A program made the position numbers and the translations under genes. From Bacteroidota bacterium (GTDB taxonomy: Bacteria; Bacteroidota; Bacteroidia; AKYH767-A; 2013-40CM-41-45), in contig JAPLDB010000118.1 in assembly GCA_026391975.1 (NCBI GenBank), positions 10,666-50,353 of the forward strand: a stretch of DNA of 39,688 nt. The letters run 5' to 3'. This document shows positions 20,151-28,804 of this stretch, piece by piece (the stretch's first letter is position 1; each line of letters opens with the position of its first letter). The notes beneath the pieces are model-generated. The model searched no databases. It saw only the letters and a program-made list of their open reading frames with translations, and was not told the origin of the DNA.

Positions 20151-20335
20151 GCGCCTTCCAAAAAATTGAAGGTGAAGGCAAGCAAAGCGCTCATCGACCA
20201 GCTTACGATGAGCAAAGAAATTGAAGTAAAGGTGAATTAATAAATGTGAGTGTAATTGCACATTTCGGAATTCGGATATCAATAATTTGTAATTCGTAAA
20301 TTCGTATGTTTTCATTCGTAATTCGATGGGGTAAC

Positions 20336-21214
20336 CTAATCCTCCAGTACTCCGTATTTCCCCATCCAAAAATCATCCATCGCCTCCTGTATCTCATCAT
20401 ACGTATTCATCACAAACGGTCCGTAAGCAGCGATCGGTTCATTGATCGGTTCACCGCTAAGTACTAGCAATACAGCATCATCTTCTGCAACAATTGAAAT
20501 CGTTTCGCCATCATTATTGAATAGGATAAAGTGATCCTGAGGCGCTGATTCACTTCCGTTTACTTTTACATTTCCTTCAACTACCAGGATTCCTGTATTG
20601 AAATTCTCGGGGAGATTTAGAGATAACGTTCCGCCTTTTTTTAACCTGACATTATACATCTGAATAGGAGTGAAGGTAGATGCAGGTCCTTTTACACCAT
20701 TGAATTCTCCGGCAATGACTTCAACAATTCCGCTGCCGCCGGGCAATTCGGCCTTGCCAATGGAATCCCGTGTAATCGCCTGGTATTTTGGCGTGCCCTT
20801 CTTGTCTTTAGCCGGAAGATTCACCCAAAGCTGAACCATCTGGAATGGTCCTCCTTTTTTACTGAACTCCTTTTCATGGTATTCTTTGTGCAGGATTCCT
20901 GAACCGGCAGTCATCCACTGAACTTCACCTTCACTGATCACACCGCTGTTTCCAAAGCTGTCGTGGTGGGCTACTTTTCCATGATAGGCAATCGTTACGG
21001 TTTCAAAACCTCTATGAGGATGCACACCCACACCACGTGGAATTTCCCTTGGGGAAAAATCAATTTTTGAGTTATAATCCATCATAAAAAACGGACTCAT
21101 CCTCTTCTGGTCCAAATCATACCCGCTTGGGAAGAAGTTGTGGACCCGGAAACCATCACCTACCATGTGAGGTGCCGGTGGCGGCAATATCTGTTGTACT
21201 GATTTGGTTTTCAT
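20336..21214 (-). CDS. Pirin family protein
   Basis: MDYNSKIDFSPREIPRGVGVHPHRGFETVTIAYHGKVAHHDSFGNSGVISEGEVQWMTAGSGILHKEYH. Start taken at MKTKSVQQ (21214) instead of 21253. Confidence 0.92.
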   Translation of the reverse strand: MKTKSVQQILPPPAPHMVGDGFRVHNFFPSGYDLDQKRMSPFFMMDYNSKIDFSPREIPRGVGVHPHRGFETVTIAYHGKVAHHDSFGNSGVISEGEVQWMTAGSGILHKEYHEKEFSKKGGPFQMVQLWVNLPAKDKKGTPKYQAITRDSIGKAELPGGSGIVEVIAGEFNGVKGPASTFTPIQMYNVRLKKGGTLSLNLPENFNTGILVVEGNVKVNGSESAPQDHFILFNNDGETISIVAEDDAVLLVLSGEPINEPIAAYGPFVMNTYDEIQEAMDDFWMGKYGVLED

Positions 21215-21456
21215 TATTATAAATTTATTGGCAAATATAGGATGGGAGCCCATGAAAGAACATTGATCTGAGGTAAGAAATAACGCTAAAACATGGGTTC
21301 CTGACTTCCTGTCAGCTAAAACAATCAGGCTCCCTTTTTGTTATTATATTCGCGACTCAGTTTTTATCTCATCCCGATAACTATCGGACTCAAATCTCCC
21401 TCCCGCTAGCTATCGGGATCATATCTCATATCTCATATCTAACATCTCCTTAAATT

Positions 21457-21777
21457 ATGGCAATCGTAATCACAGACGCAAACTTCGAAGAAGTAGTAAT
21501 GAAATCAGACAAACCCGTTTTAGTTGACTTTTGGGCTGAATGGTGCGGACCATGCCGCATGGTAGGTCCAATAGTTGATGAACTTTCGACTGAATATGAC
21601 GGAAGGGTCGTAATCGGAAAAGTTGATGTTGACAGCAATCCGAACATTTCAATGAATTTCGGAATACGCAATATTCCTACAATCCTGTTTTTTAAAAACG
21701 GGCAGGTTGTTGACAAACAAGTTGGAGCAGTGCCTAAAGGAGTACTCGCAGGCAAACTGAATGCGCAACTTTCCTGA
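21457..21777 (+). CDS. trxA: Thioredoxin
   Basis: DKPVLVDFWAEWCGPCRMVGPIVDELS active site; 106 aa. Confidence 0.96.
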   Translation: MAIVITDANFEEVVMKSDKPVLVDFWAEWCGPCRMVGPIVDELSTEYDGRVVIGKVDVDSNPNISMNFGIRNIPTILFFKNGQVVDKQVGAVPKGVLAGKLNAQLS

Positions 21778-21801
21778 ATAATAACAGATGAAAAGCAAAA
21801 G

Positions 21802-21828
21802 CCGTTTCGTTCCAACGAGGCGGTTTTT
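21802..21828 (+). terminator. Rho-independent terminator after thioredoxin
   Basis: ccgtttcgtt / aacgaggcgg stem (with G-U pairs) followed by tttttgatttt. Confidence 0.75.
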
Positions 21829-21849
21829 GATTTTAAGAACTCCCGTTAC

Positions 21850-23616
21850 TTATTGTTTAATGAATTTTCCCGAATGTATTTCTGTTCCCGATTTTATCTG
21901 AACAAAATACATTCCCGGTTTCATATTGCTGCAATCAATTTTTTTGGATGAAGGATTGACCTTATTCCTTTCAGTGGTTCGAAAAACTTCTTTTCCCAAA
22001 ATATCCGTAATCGAAATATCTTCTATCGCTGAAGTTTTTTTGAGTGAAAGTGTCACGGCATCATTTGCAGGTACCGGATAAGCAGATACCGTTTCACTGT
22101 TATTTATTTCTGAAATGCCTTCCCAGGTATAATCATATACTGCCACAAATCCGTCAAGCCATGTTGTATTGCCTCCGTTCACAAAAAGGTTATGTACAAT
22201 TGGTCCGGGATCAAAATCAATAGTATCAGACGAGAACCAACCCGTTACCCCTACTTTATGATTTGGAATGGTACACAGTCCGAGGCCGAACTAATTGCCA
22301 TTTCCACGAAACGGTATGGCATCAATAAAATGTCCGTCCTGATCATATTCAGCAAGGTATGCGTCAGAGCCCAGTTGTCCGGTGAGATTAAATACATTAG
22401 GTCCGGGATCGAAATCAACAGTGTCACCATAATTTCCTGTAATAAAAAGATGACCGGTATGATCCACTACAAGATCCTGAGCAACTTCTGAATAATAACC
22501 ACCAACTGCAAATGCCCAGTTCAGAACTCCGCCGGTATCAAACTTTGCAACATAGATATCCTGAACGCCATTCGGATAGTTATGCAGGAAATAGGTTCCT
22601 GTATCAGGATCAATATCCATTGAATCACTGTTGAAATAACCACCGAGGTAAGGATTCCCGGAATCATCTACATCCAGACCATTGATAGTTTCACCATAAA
22701 TTCCTCCGAAACTTTTCACCCATTGAAAGGCTGTGGACGAATTATCATTTGAATACTTTGCCAAAAAAATGCGACCATTTCCCGGAGAATAAACATTTGA
22801 CGTTCCTGCTCCGGGGTCGAAATCAGTGCTGTCTCCACTCACAATTCCCGCAACAAAAATAGATGAGGCGTTTGCATTTTCAATCCTGTAACCTGTAGCA
22901 CCACCGAATCCACCGATGTTGAATGACCAGTCGTATGCACCATTCAGCGTGGCGTAGGAAGCAACAAAGCAGTTACCGGTATTTAAAGATGCGTTTCCAT
23001 TATTTACTATTAACTGCGTTCCGTTACCCGGGTCCATGTCCATGGTTACACTTTGGTATCCTCCGGTTATCACTGCATGGTCACCATCAGGATTGATTAT
23101 AACATCATATGAGCGTTCATCAAGCGAATCCCCGATAGCATTAACCCATTGAAAATTTCCATTCACATCATACTTGGCTAAAAACAGGTCTGTGCCACCT
23201 CTGCTGATTCTGGATGCATCACCACTGCCGGGATCAAAGTCAACCGTATCCTGGAAATTACCGGTGATATATATATTGCCTGTTGCATCAAGATTAATTT
23301 TTGTGACCAATTCATCACCGCTACCTCCGATGTTGAATCCCCATTGCAAAATTCCCTGCTGCGAATATTTTGCAACGTATATATCTGTCGTATAAGTACC
23401 ATTGTTATAAACATAGTATGGCGTTCCCAGCGGATTGAGATCCATCCAGTACGTATGCATCCCAGTGCAATAATAATTTCCTGCAGCATCTGAAGCGATA
23501 GAGGTGCCACGGTCGTTGGCATTGTTGCCAAGTGAAAATGCGCTATAGTAGCTGAATTGCGCCTGCGCGCTTACAATGAAAAACAAAGCCAGTGAAATAA
23601 GTAGTGTTTTTTTCAT
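21850..23616 (-). pseudogene. T9SS-sorted SBBP/beta-propeller-like repeat protein, interrupted by in-frame TAG (22291-22293, minus strand)
   Basis: 22291..23706 and 21850..22182 are in the same minus frame. Across the stop the translation reads FRGNGN*FGLGLCTIPNHKVGVTGWFSSDTIDFDPGPIVHNLFVNGGNTTWLDGFVAVYDY, continuing the DFDPG repeat unit, then the CTD AYPVPANDAVTLSL...GKFIKQ. Start MKKTLLISLALFF at 23616. Confidence 0.85.
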
Positions 23617-24853
23617 GCCTGAGGTTTTTTGTAAAAGTAAACGATTTTTTATAATAGTTTCCATTCCAGTTAATTCATGAATCTCAATATTAGGCAGCCA
23701 ATTCATTACTCAGATCTAATTCCTATCTTTGAAATACATTATTGCACACACTTATATTTTTTACCTGTCGATTAGAATTATGATGCTTAAAAAAATTACT
23801 CCATTTGTATTTTTTCTCTTTGTAATCTCCGGTGCTCATTCACAAACGCCACAACTATTAATGGACATCAACACTGATTCTTCCGCAATTGATTTATATG
23901 ATGCATCGTTGTTAGAGTTTAATGGCAACGCTTACTTTGATGCCAATGACGGAATTTCAGGCAATGAGCTATGGGCTACCGATGGCACTTCCGCAGGAAC
24001 GCATGCGGTAACTGACATCTGGCCGGGCAATGGCTCCTCAAATCCAAGGGGACGTATTGCTTATAATGGTCTGATCTATTTTTCAGCAAATGACTCCATT
24101 CATGGAACAGAATTGTGGGCAACAGATGGTACTTCATCGGGAACCTTTATGGTGAAAGATATTTATGCCGGACAAAACGGTAGCGCCGTAAATAATTTTG
24201 TACTGAATAACAACAGGATGTTTTTCAGTGCAAGTGATTCTATCTTCGGGAATGAATTATGGAGCACCGATGGTTCCGATACCGGTACAGTAATGGTAAA
24301 AGACATTAACCCGGGAACTGCTTCAGGTTTTTGCTCCGGTTTTATTGTTCACAATGGGAAAATGTACTTTACGGCAAAGACGGATACAACCGGATATGAA
24401 CTATGGATATCTGATGGTACTTCTGAAGGTACACACATGGTAAAGGATATTTTTCCGGGAACGGGAGATGGATATTCTTACGGTCAATGGTGTGAATACG
24501 ATAATAAGTTATTCTTCAGCGCGAACGATGGTGTACATGGTTTTGAACTTTGGAAAACAGATGGAACCGGTGTCGGTACAGAAATGGTAATTGATCTTTA
24601 CAATGGCCAGACTGCCAGTTATCCTTCCGGTATTGTTGTTTACAATGGTCTAATTTATTTTCCGGGAGCTGACAATGTAAACGGGCGCGAACTTTGGTCA
24701 TCCGATGGAACAGCTGCCGGTACTTTGCTGGTGAAAGATATCAATGCTGGTCTTGCAGGAAGCTTTCCTTTAGGGCTTACTGTTTACAATGACAAATTGT
24801 TTTTTCGTGCAAATGAAAACATAAGTGGAGCTGAATTATGGTCTACTGATGGA

Positions 24854-24898
24854 CTTTAGGATCGCTGTATTTTCCGGCGACTTATGATTCGATTGGAA
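24854..24898 (+). repeat. 45-bp exact direct repeat, copy 1
   Basis: ctttaggatcgctgtattttccggcgacttatgattcgattggaa identical to 25116-25160. Confidence 0.95.
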
Positions 24899-25115
24899 TC
24901 GGATATCTTGCCCGGCGCAGCTGCAAGTTTTCCAAGAAACCTGGTTGTTTATGGACGGCAGCTTTATTTTATTGCTGTCGGAAGTCTGACCGATGGTTAC
25001 CAGTTGTTCAGATTCAATGATTCTACAGGAGTAACAGAACAAGTGGTACCGGCAACATACCTTCCGAATGCATGCACAGATGATGATATGGATCATTACT
25101 CAGAACCTTGCATCG

Positions 25116-25160
25116 CTTTAGGATCGCTGTATTTTCCGGCGACTTATGATTCGATTGGAA
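25116..25160 (+). repeat. 45-bp exact direct repeat, copy 2
   Basis: Same 45 nt as 24854-24898, here in a sensible frame (LGSLYFPATYDSIG). Confidence 0.95.
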
Positions 25161-25547
25161 CGGAAATGTATAAAATTCAATCCTCTCTCATTGGAATTGA
25201 GGAGCAACCTGGAAGTTTTTTCTTTGATGTTTATCCTGACCCGGCTTCTTCAATTATTACGATCAATTTGTATGATGAAAAAAATACCGCTCAGGTAACA
25301 ATATATAATATGGAAGGAAAAGCCCTTCTCTCCGAACACTTTAATGAAGTGGCGTCATTTGATGTAAGCAATTTCAGCAGCGGAATTTATGCCATCCGGG
25401 TAATTACTTCCCATGGTAGTCGCATTAAAAAAATAGTAATTAGATGACGATTTCAATGATTTTTGCAACCTTGACAAGGTTATTCAGTACACGTTTTTAG
25501 AATTGGAAGCCCGATTTTTCGAAATTTGTTAAGTAAGATAGCCGACA

Positions 25548-25991
25548 ATGAGTGACGGACATAAAAGAAGTTTTGCCAAGGGCGCAACATGGCGAATAGT
25601 CGGAACACTCGATACAATTTTCCTTTCATTCCTTTTCACAGGAAGCATAGGCAAAGCCCTGAAGACCGGGGGCATAGAATTGTTCACGAAGATCTTCCTT
25701 TTCTATCTTCATGAAAGAATATGGGGTAAACTGAAATACGGTACAAAGGAGAAAATCGTAAACGGAATAATCAAAATCAGGGAATTACATTCACGCAGTG
25801 TAGTAAAGGGAATCAGCTGGCGTGTATTTGGATCGCTGGATACCTTTTGGATTGCTTTTTTTGTCAATAAGGGTTCCGAACATGCTGTACAGACTGCCTT
25901 TTATATTACAGGTACAGAAGTATTCACCAAGGTGTTTTTATACTGGGTGCACGAAAGGGTATGGATGAAAGTACGCTGGGGAAGACACTAA
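25548..25991 (+). CDS. Protein with two tandem DUF2061 domains
   Basis: KRSFAKGATWRIVGTLDTIFLSFLFTG...ELFTKIFLFYLHERIWGKLKYG and HSRSVVKGISWRVFGSLDTFWIAFFV...EVFTKVFLYWVHERVWMKVRWG. Confidence 0.9.
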   Translation: MSDGHKRSFAKGATWRIVGTLDTIFLSFLFTGSIGKALKTGGIELFTKIFLFYLHERIWGKLKYGTKEKIVNGIIKIRELHSRSVVKGISWRVFGSLDTFWIAFFVNKGSEHAVQTAFYITGTEVFTKVFLYWVHERVWMKVRWGRH

Positions 25992-26488
25992 GCTTTTCCG
26001 CTTTGCAGATCTGAATTTCCTTTCTCTACTTTTTCTTTCAGCTTTTCCTTAAAGTCAGCGACACGTTTCAAAACCTCTGCATCGAAGGCCCCTATAATTT
26101 GCGCAGCGAGGATGCCGGCATTTTGTGCTGCGTTTAAAGCTACAGTTGCAACCGGAACTCCATTCGGCATTTGCAAAATGGAAAGAACAGAATCCCAGCC
26201 GTCGATGCTATTGGACGATTTTATTGGAACGCCGATTACGGGAAGAGGAGTAAGGGAAGCTGTCATGCCCGGAAGATGCGCTGCTCCTCCTGCTCCTGCA
26301 ATGATCACTTTGAGTCCACGTGATACAGCAGAGCTGGCGTAGTCAAACATTTTGTCCGGAGTACGGTGTGCAGATACGATGGAGATTTCATATGGAATTG
26401 CCAATGACTCCAGGATTTTTGCTGCCTCATTCATGATTGCAAGATCAGACTGGCTGCCCATGATGATTCCGACTTGTGGTTTTTTCAT
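25988..26488 (-). CDS. purE: N5-carboxyaminoimidazole ribonucleotide mutase
   Basis: VGIIMGSQSDLAIMNEAAKIL, SAHRTPDKMFDYA, IAGAGGAAHLPGM. Confidence 0.95.
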   Translation of the reverse strand: MKKPQVGIIMGSQSDLAIMNEAAKILESLAIPYEISIVSAHRTPDKMFDYASSAVSRGLKVIIAGAGGAAHLPGMTASLTPLPVIGVPIKSSNSIDGWDSVLSILQMPNGVPVATVALNAAQNAGILAAQIIGAFDAEVLKRVADFKEKLKEKVEKGNSDLQSGKA

Positions 26489-26571
26489 TTATATAAGTTT
26501 GCAATTGGCACCCCGATAGCTATCCGAAGGCAGATGGCAACTATTGCATTTTGCCAACTGCTCATTGCCAA

Positions 26572-27717
26572 CTAAGTGATTACTCTGATAATTTCCTTTA
26601 TTAAAATGGCTTTCTTTTTTGCATCTTCAATCGTCTTCGCAGCAATTGTTACGTGACCCATTTTCCTGAATGGCTTGGTGTTTTTCTTACCGTAAAGATG
26701 AATATAAACTCCTTCCATGGCAAGCGCCTTTTCAAGCCCTTCATATTTTGCTTCTCCTGAATGATCTTTCTCACCAAGAAGATTTACCATGACGGATGGA
26801 GAAATAATTTCTGTTGAACCAAGCGGCAAGTCTAAAATTGCGCGCAGGTGTTGTTCATACTGGGAAGTGATATTTCCTTCAATGGTCTGATGTCCGCTGT
26901 TGTGTGGGCGTGGCGCGATTTCATTGACAAGCACTTCTCCTTTTGTTGTTACAAACATTTCCACTGCAAGAACGCCAACAATCTGTGAATCTGTGGCTAT
27001 TTTCTTTGCGATGTCTTCCGCTTTTAATTCAATTTCTTTTGAAATAGTTGCAGGGGAAAAAAGAAATTCCACAAGGTTTGCTTCAGGATTAAATTCCATT
27101 TCAACAACAGGAAAAGATTTCACTTCTCCGCTCTCATTTCTTGCAACAATCACAGCTATTTCTTTTTCAAAAGGGATAAATTTCTCCAGGACAGACGGTG
27201 CGTCAAATCCTTTTTCAAAATCAGATTCTGATTTCATAACCTGCACACCTTTGCCATCATATCCGCCCCTGCGCAGCTTCTGAACATAAGGAAGGAATTT
27301 TTTCTGTTCGCTGAGCTGTTTTTTATTTTCGATAAGATGAAATTCTGCGGTAGGAATTCCGTTTGTGCGGTAAAATATTTTTTGTGCGCCTTTGTCCTGA
27401 ACCAGTTTGATAATGTTGGACTGAGGAAAAACTTTTACTCCTTCTTTTTCCAGCGCTTCCAGCGCTTCAACATTCACGTGTTCAATTTCAATGGTAAGAA
27501 CATCAACCTTTTTACCGAATTCATAAACTGTTTTGTAGTCGTTAAAATCGCCGACAATGAATTCGTCACAAATATTTTTGCATGGAGCATTCGGATCCGG
27601 ATCAAGAACTGAATTGCTGATATTGTAATCGGCCGCTTTTTGCAATAACATCCTGCCCAGCTGTCCCCCGCCGAGGATCCCGAGTTTGAGATTGTTGTAA
27701 AATTTTTTAGCCGCCAC
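26572..27717 (-). CDS. purK: N5-carboxyaminoimidazole ribonucleotide synthase
   Basis: LKLGILGGGQLGRML, RRGGYDGKGVQ, VNEIAPRPHNSGHQTIEG. Confidence 0.95.
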   Translation of the reverse strand: MAAKKFYNNLKLGILGGGQLGRMLLQKAADYNISNSVLDPDPNAPCKNICDEFIVGDFNDYKTVYEFGKKVDVLTIEIEHVNVEALEALEKEGVKVFPQSNIIKLVQDKGAQKIFYRTNGIPTAEFHLIENKKQLSEQKKFLPYVQKLRRGGYDGKGVQVMKSESDFEKGFDAPSVLEKFIPFEKEIAVIVARNESGEVKSFPVVEMEFNPEANLVEFLFSPATISKEIELKAEDIAKKIATDSQIVGVLAVEMFVTTKGEVLVNEIAPRPHNSGHQTIEGNITSQYEQHLRAILDLPLGSTEIISPSVMVNLLGEKDHSGEAKYEGLEKALAMEGVYIHLYGKKNTKPFRKMGHVTIAAKTIEDAKKKAILIKEIIRVIT

Positions 27718-27758
27718 CTTGGTTATATTGTCTTGCTTATGAATTCATCACCTGTATA

Positions 27759-27854
27759 GATTCACATCTTCAAATCGTTTCATCTTCAAATCCTCTCATC
27801 CTCAAATCTTCAAATCAACTAATCAACAACTCAACTACTCAACTACTCAACTTA
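27759..27854. repeat. Period-8 degenerate tandem array (12 units), overlapping the acyltransferase 3' end
   Basis: gattcaca tcttcaaa tcgtttca tcttcaaa tcctctca tcctcaaa tcttcaaa tcaactaa tcaacaac tcaactac tcaactac tcaactta; exact 8-nt phase. Confidence 0.9.
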
Positions 27855-28714
27855 TGTTTCCACCTCCTGTGCGTCCACAACCAATACTCCGGCGCTGAAC
27901 GAATGATATCTTCATTGATACGGTAGATCCTTTCTGTGATTTCATTTTCTTTTGTCTGAACCGGTGTATCAGTTACTAGCTCATAAGTGATGCGGTACTT
28001 TCCTCGGCTGAGCTTGATAATCTTCCCATAGATAACAGGGAAATCATATTTCACCGCATATCGCTCCACCCCTGTCATTACGGAGGTATCCTGGTTAAGG
28101 AATTTTAGCCAGATACCCTTTTTCGGATTACTCGGACTCTGGTCGAAGATAAAACCATAAGAACAGCTTTCATTTTTATGATCTTCAAAATACTGTGCGA
28201 CTTCTTTCACCGACATCAACGTCATCCCGAACTTACTTCTTGTTTCCTGGAGTTTCGTGTCGAAAAATTTACTTTTGAGTGGAAGGTAAATTCCAAGTGC
28301 CTTGTGCGAACTGTGACGGATAAATGCCACTGCCGGCCATTCCCAGTTGCCATAATGCCCGGTACACAATATGACGCTTTTATTCAGCCTGTAATATTTT
28401 TCGAGCAGTTCAGTATTTACTGCCTCCACCCTTTTTTGCAATTGTTTTTCAGAAATTGAAAATGACTTCAATCCTTCTACAACCACATCGCAGAAATGGC
28501 CATAAAATTTTCGCATCAGCAACTTCAATTCTTCTTCGCTTTTTTCAGGGAAGGAATTACGGAGGTTTTCCCAGACTACTTTTTTTCGGTAACCAAAGAG
28601 GGTAAAGAGAAAGAAAAACAGGAAATCCGACAATGCATATAGTGCAGGCAACGGAAGCCAGGAAATGGGGAGAAGTAAAAGGTAATAGAATAGTGCGCTG
28701 ATGATATTTCCCAT
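27839..28714 (-). CDS. Lysophospholipid (lipid A biosynthesis) acyltransferase, LpxL/HtrB family
   Basis: ILCTGHYGNWEWPAVAF, FIFDQSPSNPKKGIWLKFLNQDTSVMTGVERYAVKYDFPVIYG, EYWLWTHRRWK. Start taken at MGNIISALFYYLLLLP. Confidence 0.88.
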   Translation of the reverse strand: MGNIISALFYYLLLLPISWLPLPALYALSDFLFFFLFTLFGYRKKVVWENLRNSFPEKSEEELKLLMRKFYGHFCDVVVEGLKSFSISEKQLQKRVEAVNTELLEKYYRLNKSVILCTGHYGNWEWPAVAFIRHSSHKALGIYLPLKSKFFDTKLQETRSKFGMTLMSVKEVAQYFEDHKNESCSYGFIFDQSPSNPKKGIWLKFLNQDTSVMTGVERYAVKYDFPVIYGKIIKLSRGKYRITYELVTDTPVQTKENEITERIYRINEDIIRSAPEYWLWTHRRWKHKLSS

Positions 28715-28804
28715 AATGTGGCGGCAAATATAGTTTGGTTTTTGAAAGGAACCTGCTTCACGGGAACTAAAAATTCGAGTTACTTTTGCGCTCAAATCAA
28801 TTGT

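Larger units (their letters stand above)
23780..25447 (+). pseudogene. ELWxxDGT-repeat T9SS protein, interrupted by in-frame TAG (24857-24859)
   Basis: Repeats GNELWATDGTSAGTHAVTDIWPG, GTELWATDGTSSGTFMVKDIYAG etc.; 24884..25447 is in the same frame, resumes at DILPGAAASFPRNLVVYGRQLYF and ends with a CTD (VYPDPASSIITINL). Confidence 0.85.

Noticed and set aside
12829-24859. Possible genetic-code change reading TAG as sense
   Set aside because: TAG terminates several genes here at the expected C-termini (prolyl oligopeptidase, rimO, the T9SS gene ending in IKQ, purE, purK) with no conserved sequence after it, so TAG is a normal stop in this genome; only local interruption or readthrough remains possible.
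23780-24859. ELWxxDGT tandem units as a DNA repeat array
   Set aside because: Periodicity is at protein level with diverged codons; only the 45-bp exact copy is a DNA-level repeat.
26500-26571. tgccaact / gcaattgg word tract in the purE-purK spacer as another period-7/8 array
   Set aside because: Words recur but I could not phase them to 7 or 8; left out of the array family.
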